From contig NZ_JBFTEH010000003.1 of assembly GCF_041027365.1 (NCBI RefSeq), positions 62,001 to 126,000 on the forward strand: 64,000 nucleotides of DNA, given 5' to 3'. Made by a program: the position numbers and the translations under genes. Below are positions 32,529-42,139 of this stretch, piece by piece. The stretch comes from VKMB-3413 sp041027365. Lineage in GTDB: Bacteria > Pseudomonadota > Alphaproteobacteria > Rhizobiales > Rhizobiaceae. The notes below the pieces were generated by a model. The model did not search any database and was not told where the DNA came from. It saw nothing but the letters and a program-made list of their open reading frames with translations. Every line of letters begins with the position of its first letter. Within the stretch, counting starts at the first letter, position 1.

Positions 32529-34775
32529 TCAGGCCGCTTCCCATACCTTGTTCAGGATCCGCGCCGCGATCGTCGCCTTGTCCTGCGGGAGAAACCGGCC
32601 GTAGTGCTGGGCGACCATCTCCGGGGTGTCCTGGATCGCGTAGCTTGCCTGCTCGTAGGATCCGGTCTGCTTCAGGATGTGCGTCGCGAGCACGTCCCGG
32701 ACGTTGTGCGGTCCGTGAGGCAGGAGCCCGGGTATGGCGCCCCGTCCCGTATAGGGATTGTGGATGCCGTACCGCTGCACGGTCAGCCGCCACGCCTCGT
32801 AGAAGGTCGTCTGATTGTAGGCGGCGTCGGCAGACGGCCTCTTGGCGGTCTTGACGAAGAAGGTGCCGGGATCCCGCGCCGGACCGAGCAGCCGAGCCCT
32901 GTGCCGGCTCACATAGGCGTCGATCATCGGGTAGAGCCCGCCGATGTCGGGCAGCACCAACCTGAAGGGCTTGTCGGCGAAGAACGTCGAGGTGGCGTTC
33001 TTGAACGCGATGGCGGGGATCAGGACCTCCCACCCGGCTTCGCGGATGCTCCACCGGATCTCGCCGCGCCGGGCGTCCTCGAGAGCCCGCTCGGAGGTCG
33101 GAACACGGTCCCGCGGACAGAGCAGGAGTTCGCGCAGGTTCTTCTGGCGAAGGCCGAGATGAAGGCCGAACCGCAGCAGGAGAAAGGACCGGACGGCCTC
33201 GGCCGCCGACTTCGGATAGAGCCTCTCGTCCGGCATGAGCCGCAGGATCTCCTCGGTGATCTTGCGGTACTCCCCGACCGAGCTGTCGGCCTCCAGGATG
33301 GGCAGGATCGGCTCGAAGGGATCCCGATGGATGCGGGCCACCCGGTCGATCTCCTTGATCCGGTTCCGGCCGTGCCGATACATCGCGTCGCACGCCGCCG
33401 CCCAGTCTCCTCGAGCCCTCTCCACGTCATCTTCCGAGACCATGCCGGGTATCGGCGCGAGATGCAGAGCGAGCCGCGGGTTCTGCCGGAGCCACCCGGT
33501 GTCCGCCCTGACCATCGCGAGCACGATGGCCAGCATGTCGACTTCCCACTGCGTATAGAAGCCGCGCCGGCGCTCGCGCCACTGAAGGTACCAGTCCCAG
33601 ACGGCGGGGAAGACGAGGTGGCCGAAGGAGAGAGCGGCGAGATCGGCCCCGAAGCCCTGGACCTCGCTGTCCGGCGAGGAGACGAGCGCGCCGAACATCA
33701 GCCCCAGATGCTCGATCTTCTGGTCGGCCGTCTCGGCGTTCCAGACACCGTTCCGCTGGAAGCCGTATGCCGTCAGCGTCGAGGTCTTGAAGCGGAGGAG
33801 ATCGTCCATCTCCTTCTGCAGCCGGGGCGGCGCGTCCACGACGCCTCCGTCGCCCGACGGGAGGGCGCGGGAACCGGGCCGGCGACGGGATCCGTCGATG
33901 TGCCGGAAGCGGAGGGCATAGCGCTGCTGCGTCGCCGCGGCCTGATAGCGGCGATAGTCGGTCGAGCCGCTGATCACCACCGTGCGGACCCATTCCAGGA
34001 TCTCGGCCTGTTCGGCGGCCGGCCGGGAGGCGAAATCGTCCGGCAGATGCCAGACGAGCCGCCGCCGTTCCGACGGCGTGATGTCCGCGAGGAGGTGCCC
34101 CCTCGGCGCCGCGTTCTGCTTCGGCAAGAGGGCCTTCAGTGCCCCGTCCGGTAGGCCGTAGCGCTTCTCGATGAAGGCGACGGTCCGGAGACTTCTGATC
34201 GTCCGCGGACTGGCGCTCGCGCTGCACCAGTCGGAGAGCGTCTTCGGATTGCACGGAAGGCCGGAAGCCTCGATCGCCCGGGATAGATGGTACATCGTCT
34301 CGCCATGCCTCTCGATCTCCCGGCGAAGCGCCTCGGCGAACGTTCCGTCCGGAACCGCGGCTTCCCACAGCGCCGGCGGACGATCGAGGATCGGACGAGG
34401 CTTCCGACCCCGCTTTTGTTTCGGCTTCTCTCCGGATGCTCGGCCGGCCGGCGGAGTCGACGGCGACGGTGGCGACGATGGCGATCGCAGGGGGACGGCA
34501 GGCGCTCGATCTTCCGCGGCGAGTGCCCGGCACAACGCGTCGAATATCGGCTGCAGGTGATTGCGGTTCGTCCGGATCGCCTGCGCCTTCACGCCAGTCG
34601 CATTAGCCAGGAGCGAGTGATCGATCCATTGCCTTCGGTATGGCGGGAAGCTCCGTGTCGCGAGGAGGTCGAGGAGGTAGCGTTCGATCGCCATCATCTC
34701 GCTGCGCGAGAAGTACGGCGCCAGGCGGCGCTGGCAGTAGGCTGCAATCGTGGTCGGGTTCAGTCTGGGTTTCAT
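32529..34775 (-). CDS. Large tyrosine recombinase/integrase-like protein
   Basis: This encodes 748 residues from the ATG at 34775. The N-terminal 150 residues are helical with a Pro/Ser-rich linker, a helix-turn-helix-like part follows at about 165-220 (MYHLSRAIEASGLPCNPKTLSDWC), and the catalytic domain lies at the C-terminus: GLRQKNLRELLL (first Arg), HGPHNVRDVLATHIL (HxxR) and AQHYGRFLP (nucleophilic Tyr). Typical integrases have 350-450 residues, so this is a large variant with additional DNA-binding parts. It may catalyse integration of the left-hand accessory region, since conserved chromosomal genes begin just to its right. A perfect inverted repeat covers its start codon. Confidence 0.78.
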   Translation of the reverse strand: MKPRLNPTTIAAYCQRRLAPYFSRSEMMAIERYLLDLLATRSFPPYRRQWIDHSLLANATGVKAQAIRTNRNHLQPIFDALCRALAAEDRAPAVPLRSPSSPPSPSTPPAGRASGEKPKQKRGRKPRPILDRPPALWEAAVPDGTFAEALRREIERHGETMYHLSRAIEASGLPCNPKTLSDWCSASASPRTIRSLRTVAFIEKRYGLPDGALKALLPKQNAAPRGHLLADITPSERRRLVWHLPDDFASRPAAEQAEILEWVRTVVISGSTDYRRYQAAATQQRYALRFRHIDGSRRRPGSRALPSGDGGVVDAPPRLQKEMDDLLRFKTSTLTAYGFQRNGVWNAETADQKIEHLGLMFGALVSSPDSEVQGFGADLAALSFGHLVFPAVWDWYLQWRERRRGFYTQWEVDMLAIVLAMVRADTGWLRQNPRLALHLAPIPGMVSEDDVERARGDWAAACDAMYRHGRNRIKEIDRVARIHRDPFEPILPILEADSSVGEYRKITEEILRLMPDERLYPKSAAEAVRSFLLLRFGLHLGLRQKNLRELLLCPRDRVPTSERALEDARRGEIRWSIREAGWEVLIPAIAFKNATSTFFADKPFRLVLPDIGGLYPMIDAYVSRHRARLLGPARDPGTFFVKTAKRPSADAAYNQTTFYEAWRLTVQRYGIHNPYTGRGAIPGLLPHGPHNVRDVLATHILKQTGSYEQASYAIQDTPEMVAQHYGRFLPQDKATIAARILNKVWEAA

Positions 34776-34814
34776 GAGGGTCCACGTCCAAGAATGTTGA
34801 ACGTGGACCCTCAT
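34774..34814. repeat. Perfect 14-base inverted repeat over the recombinase start
   Basis: ATGAGGGTCCACGT at 34774-34787 recurs as its exact complement at 34801-34814, with a 13-base spacer. It overlaps the recombinase start codon and leader. It may be an operator for autoregulation, a recombinase-binding core site, or an mRNA hairpin blocking translation; the sequence alone does not decide. Confidence 0.65.
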
Positions 34815-35169
34815 CCCGAAGCCGCCGGGCGACTGCCAGCCACCGAACGGTTGACGATCAGTCGCGAACTGCGACCCGGTCGGCGAGACGATCGCCCGGC
34901 CGATGCAACGGGGTCGGGAGAAGTCCACCAGAAGGATTTCTCGCCGGGCCTTCGACCCTCACCGCAAGGAAAAACAGGCCGACCGCAAGGATTTGCGCTC
35001 GGCCTGTTTTGCGCTTAAGACTTCAGTAACACCTCTGAACGCCTTCGGCAGGAATTGAGCGAAAAGCCGTCTATCGCTGTGCCAATTCAAGACATTGGTG
35101 TACTTTTGCAAAACTTTGGTGGTCTTGACAACAGCCGCGAACTCCCCTGCGGCCGCCCTCCTGTCGGCG
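34815..35169. other. Gene-free junction between accessory DNA and purH
   Basis: No gene is supported in these 355 bases. They contain a hairpin at 34971-35010 and a 10-base direct repeat ACCGCAAGGA at 34961 and 34982. No tRNA gene or clear attachment repeat is visible, though the border between accessory and core genes falls in this stretch. Confidence 0.4.
34971..35010. terminator. Bidirectional terminator between recombinase and purH
   Basis: AAAACAGGCCGA at 34971-34982 pairs perfectly with TCGGCCTGTTTT at 34999-35010 around a 16-base loop. A-run on the left and T-run on the right make it usable from both sides. It lies 160 bases after the purH stop. Confidence 0.75.
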
Positions 35170-36786
35170 TCAGTGCCGGAAATGCCGCATGCCGGTGAAG
35201 ACCATGGCGATGCCGGCCGCATCGGCCGCCGCGATCACCTCGTCGTCCCGCACCGACCCGCCCGGCTGGATCACCGCCGTCGCCCCGGCCTCGATCGCCG
35301 AGAGGAGGCCGTCGGCGAAGGGGAAGAAGGCGTCGGAGGCGACGACCGAGCCCCGCGTCAACGGCTCCGAGAGCCCGGCCGCCTTTGCCGCATCGGCAGC
35401 CTTGCGCGCGGCGATGACGGCCGAGTCCACCCGGCTCATCTGGCCGGCGCCGACACCGACGGTCGCAAGATCCCTGGCGTAGACGATGGCATTCGACTTC
35501 ACATGCTTGGCGACCCGGAAGGCGAACTTAAGGTCGGCGAGTTCGGCGTCGCTCGGAGCCCGCTTCGTCACCACCTTGAGATCGAGATCGTCGACCACGC
35601 CCGCGTCGCGCGACTGGACGAGCAGACCGCCTGCGACCGACTTCACGAACCGGCCGGCAGCGCGCGGATCGGGCAGGCCGCCGGTCAGGAGCAGGCGCAG
35701 GTTCTTCTTCGCCCCGACGATCGCAACGGCCTCCTCGTCCGCCTCCGGCGCGATGATCACCTCGGTGAAGACCTTCACGATCGCCTCGGCCGCGGCGGCG
35801 TCGAGTCGGCGGTTGAGCGCGACGATGCCGCCGAAGGCCGAGACCGGGTCGCAGGCGAGCGCCTTCTTGTAGGCGTCGACGAGGTCGGTCCCTTCCGCGA
35901 CGCCGCAGGGATTGGCGTGCTTGATGATCGCGACGGCAGCCGTGCGGCCCGGATCAAATTCTGCGACCAGTTCGAAGGCGGCGTCGGTGTCGTTGATGTT
36001 GTTGTAGGAGAGCGCCTTGCCCTGCAGCTGGCGCGCGGTGGCGACGCCCGGCCGCGCCTCGCCGGTGCGGTAGAAGCCCGCCGACTGGTGCGGGTTCTCG
36101 CCGTAGCGCAGGGATTCGGCGAGTTCGCCGGCGATCGCGATGCGGCGCGGCATGTCGTCTCCCACGGCTCCGGCGAACCAGCCGGAGACCGCCGCGTCAT
36201 AGGAGGCGGTGCGGGCGAAGGCGCGGGCCGCCAGCCGCCGGCGGAGCGAGAGCGCGGTCTCGCCGCCGCCCTCCTGCAGCGCTGCGAGGACATCCCCGTA
36301 GTCGGCGGGGTCGGTGACGACCGTGACATAGCCGTGGTTCTTGGCGCCCGCCCGGATCATCGCCGGGCCGCCGATGTCGATGTTCTCGACGATGGTGGCC
36401 TCGTCCGCGCCGGAGGCGAGCGTCTCCTCGAACGGGTAGAGATTTGACACAAGAAGGTCGATGCCCGCGATCCCGTGCTCGCGCATCGCGGCGGCATGGC
36501 CGGCGTCGTCGCGAATGCCGAGGAGGCCGCCGTGGACGCCGGGATGCAGCGTCTTCACCCGCCCGTCCATGATCTCGGGAAAGCCGGTCAGTTCGGCGAC
36601 GTCGCGAACCGTCAGGTCCGCCGCCTGCAGCGCCTTCAGCGTGCCGCCCGTCGATACGAGTTCGACGCCGAGCTTCGCGAGGCCTGCGGCGAACTCCGTC
36701 AGGCCGGTCTTGTCGAACACGGAGAGGAGCGCGCGGCGCACCTTGACGCGGTCGGGAACGGGCGTGGCATTGGCCTTGACGGACAT
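35170..36786 (-). CDS. purH: Bifunctional AICAR transformylase/IMP cyclohydrolase PurH
   Basis: This encodes 538 residues and catalyses the last two steps of IMP synthesis. The N-terminal cyclohydrolase part begins VRRALLSVFDKTGL and holds STGGT and the GRVKTLHP segment. The C-terminal transformylase part has SLRYGENPHQ, YNNINDTDAA and IKHANPCG, which carries the catalytic Lys-His. The ATG at 36786 has AAGGAG at a proper distance; the longer open frame upstream is not needed. It is the first clear housekeeping gene to the right of the accessory region. Confidence 0.96.
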   Translation of the reverse strand: MSVKANATPVPDRVKVRRALLSVFDKTGLTEFAAGLAKLGVELVSTGGTLKALQAADLTVRDVAELTGFPEIMDGRVKTLHPGVHGGLLGIRDDAGHAAAMREHGIAGIDLLVSNLYPFEETLASGADEATIVENIDIGGPAMIRAGAKNHGYVTVVTDPADYGDVLAALQEGGGETALSLRRRLAARAFARTASYDAAVSGWFAGAVGDDMPRRIAIAGELAESLRYGENPHQSAGFYRTGEARPGVATARQLQGKALSYNNINDTDAAFELVAEFDPGRTAAVAIIKHANPCGVAEGTDLVDAYKKALACDPVSAFGGIVALNRRLDAAAAEAIVKVFTEVIIAPEADEEAVAIVGAKKNLRLLLTGGLPDPRAAGRFVKSVAGGLLVQSRDAGVVDDLDLKVVTKRAPSDAELADLKFAFRVAKHVKSNAIVYARDLATVGVGAGQMSRVDSAVIAARKAADAAKAAGLSEPLTRGSVVASDAFFPFADGLLSAIEAGATAVIQPGGSVRDDEVIAAADAAGIAMVFTGMRHFRH

Positions 36787-36898
36787 GAACGGGGACTCCT
36801 TGCGGGGATGGCGCGTTGCATCGCCCTGATAGAGCCCCATCCCGGCCGGAACAATGGCGAAGGCCGTTCGGCGAGACCGCCGATCCCGCAGGCGGCCG

Positions 36899-37075
36899 TC
36901 ACTCCTGCGGGTCCGGCCGGCGCCGATCCTGTCCATCGACCACCGCGGGCCGGCCTTGCGTCGTGGCGGCGATGTCGTCCGCCGTGTTCGGCAGGACGCC
37001 GACCGCGCGATTCATGCCGGCGCAGCCGGAGAGGGCGAGCGGGAGGACGGAGAGGATGAGGAGTCGGCGCATCAT
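36899..37075 (-). CDS. Small lipoprotein
   Basis: This encodes 58 residues beginning MMRRLLILSVLPLALSGCAG. The lipobox LSGC puts the lipidated cysteine at 18. The mature chain is about 40 residues (GMNRAVGVLPNTADDI and on) and basic at the end, with no recognised domain. Either of two adjacent ATG codons could start it; no strong ribosome binding site precedes them. It sits between the heparinase-type gene and purH on the same strand and would be attached to a membrane on the periplasmic side. Confidence 0.6.
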   Translation of the reverse strand: MMRRLLILSVLPLALSGCAGMNRAVGVLPNTADDIAATTQGRPAVVDGQDRRRPDPQE

Positions 37076-37119
37076 GGCTCATCTATCCGCCTTGAGCGAC
37101 CGGTCCAGCGCCGGTCTCG

Positions 37120-38847
37120 TCAGCGCTCGCGCGAAAACCGCCAGGCGATCTCCTCACCTTCCGACGCTTCGAAGGGGATGACGATCTGCAGCGTGCGCCT
37201 TGCGCCGGCGGAATCGGCAAACAGGATCGAATCCTCCACGCTGAACGGCAGGTCGGCGGTGAACCGCCAGACCTGGCCGCGCATCGTCAGCCGCGCCTCG
37301 CGCCCGAACTGCTCGACGGAGACGCCGGGATGCAGATGGAACCGCGCCGCGGCATGCAGCGGATGGCCGTGCAGGCGCCCACGCCTGGTGCGGATCAAGC
37401 GGTCCTCGCCGCTGACGCATGTCCCGTCGGGCGAGAGCGCGATCGTGCGGCTGTGCGTCAGGCCGAATTCGCGCTCATAGCCGTCATGGGTGGCGGTAAA
37501 GCCGATCTGCGGCCCCTCGCCCTCCCCCGCCGAGCCGTCCGTCGCCTGCGGCTCGGTGATGTCGATTCGGGTCGGTCCGGGGACCAGCGGATTGCCGAGG
37601 AAGCGGTCGAGGCTCTTCGACGGGGCGAAGCGCGAGGAGGAATGGTCGTCGAGGACGACCGTCGAATGCGCCGCCGTCGCCCGCGACAGCCGCCGCCATT
37701 CGGTCCGGTCGGCGACGGGGCGGCCGCAATTGACGACGATTCGGCAGGATCCGCTCGACAGTTCGAAGGCCAGCGTTCCGGCGCAGGCATTGTGGGAGAC
37801 CGGCGCCGGCGGCGGCCGGCCGGTGTCAGCGATCACCACGGTCCCGCCGGCCGCGAGCCGGTGATAGCCGGACTGCCGCGCGTTGGAGAGCGGCTCGCCC
37901 AGCGTCTCGTCGAAGCGCAGGAGCGCCGTCATCAGCTGCAGGTCGGAGACGCCGGCGCCATTGAACAGCGCCAGCGAGCCATCGCCATGGCGGAAGAAGC
38001 GCAGGGCCGGAAGCATCCGGTCGATCGCCGAATAGATGCCCTTCGGGATCGGCTGGCCCTGGCCGAGATAGGTCTCGCGCAGCGGCAGAAGCTCGGCGAG
38101 GATGGCGACGAGCGCCGACGGATCGCGCGAGACATGGCCGCCATCGGGAAAGATCTGCCGGTCGAGTTCGTCGGCAAGGTTCTGCGCGGCGGCCCTGATG
38201 CGGCCACTCGACGTCGGCAGGCAGAGCGAGGCGAGGGCCAAGGCCATGCGCACCATCAGCCGCGGCGTGCCGTCCGGAGCCTCGGCGGCCACGAGGCGCA
38301 GGAAGCGCGCCTGCGCCGAAAGGCTCTTCATGAAGCGCCGGTAGAAGCGATGGTCGGCATCGCCGAGCAGGAGATCGGCATAGCTCATCCAGGCGATCAG
38401 CCGGCGCGCCGTGACCTCCGGCTCGAAGGCCGGGCCGGACAGCTTGGCGCCGCTGAGCCGCATCCAGTCGCCAAGGAGCGCGCGGGCATTGTGCGCCGCG
38501 AGCGCGTCGCCGGCCGCCGCGTGGTGCCGCAGCCAGGAGAAGCCGTGGAGCTTGGCGGCAAACCCCTCCGAGGGGGTCGGCACCTGGAAGATCGAGCCCT
38601 CGCTGAGCTCGACGAGCCGGCCCGCGAAGTAGAAGCGGCCGCCGTAGATCGCCTCGGCGATCAGCGGATCGCCGTGCCTCAGGCTCGGCGGGATCACCAA
38701 CAGCTGCGCCGGAACGGCGCCGGCAAAGCGCCAGCGATGGATCGGCCCCGTGCGCAGGCGCCGGCGCACCCGGCGCCAGGCTTCCTGCAAGGTCAGGGCC
38801 GCCAGAAGCGGCTTGTCCATCACGATCTGCGACACGTCCGATCCCAC
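37120..38847 (-). CDS. Heparinase II/III family protein
   Basis: This encodes 575 residues. The C-terminal half has the beta-sandwich pattern of the heparinase II/III-like family (AHSTVVLDDHSSSRF, then HDGYEREFGLTHSRTIALS and GRLHGHPLHAAARFHLHPGV), and the N-terminal half an alpha-toroid. Members degrade acidic polysaccharides by beta-elimination. There is no obvious signal peptide, and in alphaproteobacteria the gene is a constant neighbour of purH and rsmB, so a role in an endogenous polymer or cell envelope process is likely. The exact substrate is unknown. Confidence 0.88.
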   Translation of the reverse strand: MGSDVSQIVMDKPLLAALTLQEAWRRVRRRLRTGPIHRWRFAGAVPAQLLVIPPSLRHGDPLIAEAIYGGRFYFAGRLVELSEGSIFQVPTPSEGFAAKLHGFSWLRHHAAAGDALAAHNARALLGDWMRLSGAKLSGPAFEPEVTARRLIAWMSYADLLLGDADHRFYRRFMKSLSAQARFLRLVAAEAPDGTPRLMVRMALALASLCLPTSSGRIRAAAQNLADELDRQIFPDGGHVSRDPSALVAILAELLPLRETYLGQGQPIPKGIYSAIDRMLPALRFFRHGDGSLALFNGAGVSDLQLMTALLRFDETLGEPLSNARQSGYHRLAAGGTVVIADTGRPPPAPVSHNACAGTLAFELSSGSCRIVVNCGRPVADRTEWRRLSRATAAHSTVVLDDHSSSRFAPSKSLDRFLGNPLVPGPTRIDITEPQATDGSAGEGEGPQIGFTATHDGYEREFGLTHSRTIALSPDGTCVSGEDRLIRTRRGRLHGHPLHAAARFHLHPGVSVEQFGREARLTMRGQVWRFTADLPFSVEDSILFADSAGARRTLQIVIPFEASEGEEIAWRFSRER

Positions 38848-39032
38848 CAGCGGCCAGCGGACCTTCGGGTCCTCTCACTCTGCCGCAGGCATGGTCAGGG
38901 CCGATTGGCCGAAGATCAGCGGCAGGTTTCCAGCGCCAAGTTTCCGCCGATAAGGTAAACGCTTTCCTACCGAGCCGAGGAGTCGAAAAATATGACGCTG
39001 CGACACGTTCCGAAACGTTCGCGGCGTCTGTG

Positions 39033-40496
39033 TCAGTTTCGCCGCAGCCGCGCCGCGAAAAACCCGTCGAGTCCGCCGAGTTGACCGTCCTGCGCCGGCA
39101 GCATGTCCGGCGCCGTGCGGACATCGCCGTCGGCGGTGATTGCGAAAGCGAAGTCCGGCAGCTCGTCCGGCGTCACCGGCACGCGGCTGAAGTCTTGATG
39201 CGCCGCCAGATACTTTGCCACGACCTCTTCCCCCTCGGCACGGTCGAGCGAACAGTTGGAGAAGACGAGGATGCCGCCGGGCTTCACCAGACGCGCCGCA
39301 TCGGCCAGAAGCCGCGCCTGCACGTCGGCGAGCTTGTCGATTTCGGCCGCGTCCTTGGTATAGGCGACATCGGGATGGCGGCGGATCGTCCCGGTCGAGG
39401 AACAGGGCGCGTCGAGCAACACGGCGTCGAACGGCGCGGCCGGCGAGAACTCCGAGAGGCTCCCGACGACGGTCTCGGCATCGAGTTCGAGGCGGGCGAG
39501 ATTCTCCTGCAGCCGCTTCATCCGCGACGCCGAGATGTCGAGGGCCGTCACCGCCGCGCCGGCACTGGCGAGCTGCGCGGTCTTGCCGCCGGGCGCAGCG
39601 CAGAGGTCGGCAACGCGCAGACCCGCGACATCGCCGAATAGCCGGGCGGGGATCGAGGCCGCGAGGTCCTGGACCCACCAAGCCCCCGCGGCAAAACCGG
39701 GAAGCCCGGAGACCGGGCCACCGAGCCGCTCCAGCCGCACTGTGCCGCCGGCAACGACCCGGCCCTCCAGGCGCTCGGCCCAGAGCGCGGGATCGGATTT
39801 CACCGTGATGTCGACCGGCGCCGGCTTGCGATGCGCGGCCGCGATCGCGCTCGCCCGTTCGTCCCCGTACTGCGCCTCGATCCGCTGCAGCAGCCAGGGC
39901 GGGCAGTCGAGCCGGGGGTCGCCGCCCGGGGCGCCGCCGGTCATCTCCCGCCCGATTCGGCGCAGGACCGCGTTAACGAGACTCTTGAAACGGGCGCTGC
40001 GCGGATCGGCGGCAGCCGAGGCGACCGCGAGATCGACCGCGGCGGAATCCGGCACGTCGAGAAACAGGATCTGCGCCGCGCCGACGTGGAGGATGTGCCG
40101 CAGCGACGTGGCGTTCGGGGGCAGCGGCCGCTCGATGCGCGAGGCGATCGCCTGCTCCAGCGTGCCGCGGAAGCGCAGCGCCGTCTGCAGGATCGCCCGC
40201 ACCAGCGCCTGGTCGCGCGGCTCGAGCTTGCGGAAATGCGGATGACCGTGAGCCGGATCGGTCAGCCCGTCGAGCGACGTTCGGGCGTCGACGACGGCGC
40301 CGAGCAGCCGCGCCGCCACCTGCCGCGCGGCAAGGCCCGGGCGATCCGCGGCGTCCACCGGGTCCGTTCCGGCTTCGCCTGCCGGAGCGCCGGAGCCGAC
40401 GCCGGCAGCGGCACGGCGCGGCTTGCCGCTCCGGGCCGAGCGCGACCTTCCCTCACCCTTGGCGGCGGGACGATTCTTGCCTGCGGGCCCGGTCAA
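39033..40496 (-). CDS. rsmB: 16S rRNA m5C967 methyltransferase RsmB
   Basis: This encodes about 487 residues. The N-terminal NusB-like domain (ARQVAARLLGAVVD, HILHVGAAQILFLDVPDSAAVD) is followed by the Rossmann methyltransferase with DLCAAPGGKT, LDISASRMKRL, and the two catalytic cysteines in DAPCSSTG and FSNCSLD. It methylates cytosine in 16S rRNA. The only frame-consistent start close to the NusB domain is a TTG at 40496 overlapping the htpX stop (TTGA), which suggests coupled translation; an ATG at 40589, inside htpX, is the alternative. A Gly/Arg/Lys-rich lead of about 60 residues precedes the first domain. Confidence 0.9.
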   Translation of the reverse strand: MTGPAGKNRPAAKGEGRSRSARSGKPRRAAAGVGSGAPAGEAGTDPVDAADRPGLAARQVAARLLGAVVDARTSLDGLTDPAHGHPHFRKLEPRDQALVRAILQTALRFRGTLEQAIASRIERPLPPNATSLRHILHVGAAQILFLDVPDSAAVDLAVASAAADPRSARFKSLVNAVLRRIGREMTGGAPGGDPRLDCPPWLLQRIEAQYGDERASAIAAAHRKPAPVDITVKSDPALWAERLEGRVVAGGTVRLERLGGPVSGLPGFAAGAWWVQDLAASIPARLFGDVAGLRVADLCAAPGGKTAQLASAGAAVTALDISASRMKRLQENLARLELDAETVVGSLSEFSPAAPFDAVLLDAPCSSTGTIRRHPDVAYTKDAAEIDKLADVQARLLADAARLVKPGGILVFSNCSLDRAEGEEVVAKYLAAHQDFSRVPVTPDELPDFAFAITADGDVRTAPDMLPAQDGQLGGLDGFFAARLRRN

Positions 40497-41578
40497 CGCT
40501 GGCGGCCCCTGCCCCAAGGGCCACGACCCCAGGGATTGGAGCGTCGATCGGTGTCCTCGCTCCGAACCGGCCGACCGCGCTCGCTCCACGCGCCGGGCTT
40601 CGGACCCCGCCGCACCGGATAGCCACCGTCACCCCAGGGACCGGCAGCGTTGCGATCATAGCCGTCCGCACGGGGCGTGTCGTGGCGCAGGCGGTCCGCT
40701 CGGGCAGCCCCGAGGCCGCCGAGCGTGCCGGCGCCGATGTCGTTCGCCATCGCCTGCAGCGCCGCGATGCGGTTCTCCGTGTCCGGATGGGTGGAGAAGA
40801 GATTGTCCATGCGCTGTCCGCTCAAGGGATTGACGATGAACATGTGCGCCGTCGCCGGATGGCGTTCGGCGTCGATGTTCGGGATCTGGCGCGCCGTGCG
40901 GGCGATCTTGCCGAGCGCCAAGGCGAGCCAGAGCGGATTGCCGCAGATCTCTGCGCCGCGCCGGTCGGCCGAATATTCCCGCGTGCGGCTGATCGCCATC
41001 TGCACCAGCATCGCCGCCAGCGGCGCGACGATGATCGCGAGCAGCACGCCGACGAAGCCGAACGGGTTGTTGTTGTCGCGGTTGCCGCCGAAGAAGAAGC
41101 CGAAATTGGCGAGCATCGAGATGGCGCCGGCCAGCGTCGCGGTGATCGTCATGATCAGCGTGTCGCGATGCTCTACATGCGACAGCTCGTGCGCCATGAC
41201 GCCCGCGATCTCCTCGGGCGTGAGGCGCTCCAGAAGGCCGGTCGAAGCTGCCACGGCGGCGTTCTCGGGATTGCGGCCGGTCGCGAAGGCGTTGGGTTGC
41301 GGATTGTCGATCACGTAGACTTTCGGCATCGGCAGGCCGGCGCGCGCCGCCAGACCCTCGACGATGCGGTAGTATTCCGGCGCGCTCGCCGCGTCCACCT
41401 CCCGCGCGTGATGCATGGACAGGACGAGCTTGTCGGCATTCCAGTAGGAAAAGAGGTTCATGCCCGCGGCAAGGACGAAGGCGATCGTCATGCCGCCGGT
41501 GCCGCCGATCAGATAGCCGATGCCCATGAAGAGGGCGGTCAAAAAGGCGATCAGCATCGCCGTCTTGATCATGTTCAT
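40493..41578 (-). CDS. htpX: Membrane zinc metalloprotease HtpX
   Basis: This encodes 361 residues. Two membrane helices come first, and the peptidase M48 motif HELSH lies at 130-134 (VMAHELSHVEHRD), with the third ligand glutamate in SRTREYSADRRGAE. A further pair of membrane helices lies around 145-185. The C-terminal tail is Arg/Gly/Pro-rich (GRGPWGRGRQR). HtpX works with FtsH in quality control of membrane proteins. GGAGGT precedes the start by about 12 bases. It is translated just before rsmB. Confidence 0.94.
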   Translation of the reverse strand: MNMIKTAMLIAFLTALFMGIGYLIGGTGGMTIAFVLAAGMNLFSYWNADKLVLSMHHAREVDAASAPEYYRIVEGLAARAGLPMPKVYVIDNPQPNAFATGRNPENAAVAASTGLLERLTPEEIAGVMAHELSHVEHRDTLIMTITATLAGAISMLANFGFFFGGNRDNNNPFGFVGVLLAIIVAPLAAMLVQMAISRTREYSADRRGAEICGNPLWLALALGKIARTARQIPNIDAERHPATAHMFIVNPLSGQRMDNLFSTHPDTENRIAALQAMANDIGAGTLGGLGAARADRLRHDTPRADGYDRNAAGPWGDGGYPVRRGPKPGAWSERGRPVRSEDTDRRSNPWGRGPWGRGRQR

Positions 41579-41813
41579 GAGATGGTCTTGCACCTCCGTC
41601 AGTGGCGGCGAAAGGCCGCCGGATCGCCCGCAAATCTGGGGATCGGGGCGGTTGCGTTCAATGTGTCTGGCTGGAGGGCGGCCGCGTGCGGCGGCTCGGC
41701 CGCGCGGGATCCGTGGCCGGCTGACGATCGCGCGGCTTCCACCCCTGCCCGTCCGGCTTATCTGCGCCCCCGACACCCGCCACTGCCGACATTGCCAATC
41801 CAAGGAGACTTCC

Positions 41814-42089
41814 ATGGCACGCTATCGTCGCCTCGAAGGCGAGCGCCGCGAAGGCCAGCTCGTCGTCCGCCTCGTGAAGGAGGGCGACCGCGTGAAGGCC
41901 TTCATCATCGGCCTCGACGACACCGGCGACCCGGCCGAGCCGACGGTCTATCCGAGCGAGGAAATGGACCCGGAAGAGGCGTTCCGCGTGGTCGAGAACA
42001 AGCGGCAGGCGATCGGCGACGCCGAAGTGCTCGTCGAGAAGGAAGTCGACGTCGACTGGAACCCGGCCTGGGGGGAGTTCGCGGAATAG
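41814..42089 (+). CDS. Small conserved uncharacterised protein
   Basis: This encodes 91 residues, with AAGGAG seven bases before the ATG. The protein is acidic with a basic start (MARYRRLEGERREGQLVVRLVKEGDRVKAFIIGL), then DEDG-like beta strands and a VVENKRQAIGDAEVLV helix. I recognise no domain. It is soluble and divergent from htpX. The regular strand-helix layout and good start argue that it is a real gene. The Crp-type regulator gene converges on it from the right. Confidence 0.6.
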   Translation: MARYRRLEGERREGQLVVRLVKEGDRVKAFIIGLDDTGDPAEPTVYPSEEMDPEEAFRVVENKRQAIGDAEVLVEKEVDVDWNPAWGEFAE

Positions 42090-42123
42090 ACGCCGCGCCG
42101 GATCTTCCTGCCTGGCCTTCGGC

Positions 42124-42139
42124 TGTTTCACGTGAAATC
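42124..42139. promoter_or_regulatory. parS site 1
   Basis: TGTTTCACGTGAAATC matches 14 of 16 bases of the bacterial parS consensus TGTTTCACGTGAAACA, with the whole core TTTCACGTGAAA. It overlaps the stop codon of the Crp/Fnr-type gene and is the leftmost of five such sites. Confidence 0.85.

Noticed and set aside
37330..38958. A 542-codon plus-strand frame opposite the heparinase gene
   Set aside because: It is a shadow of the heparinase II/III gene; the minus-strand protein has the family pattern while this one has none.
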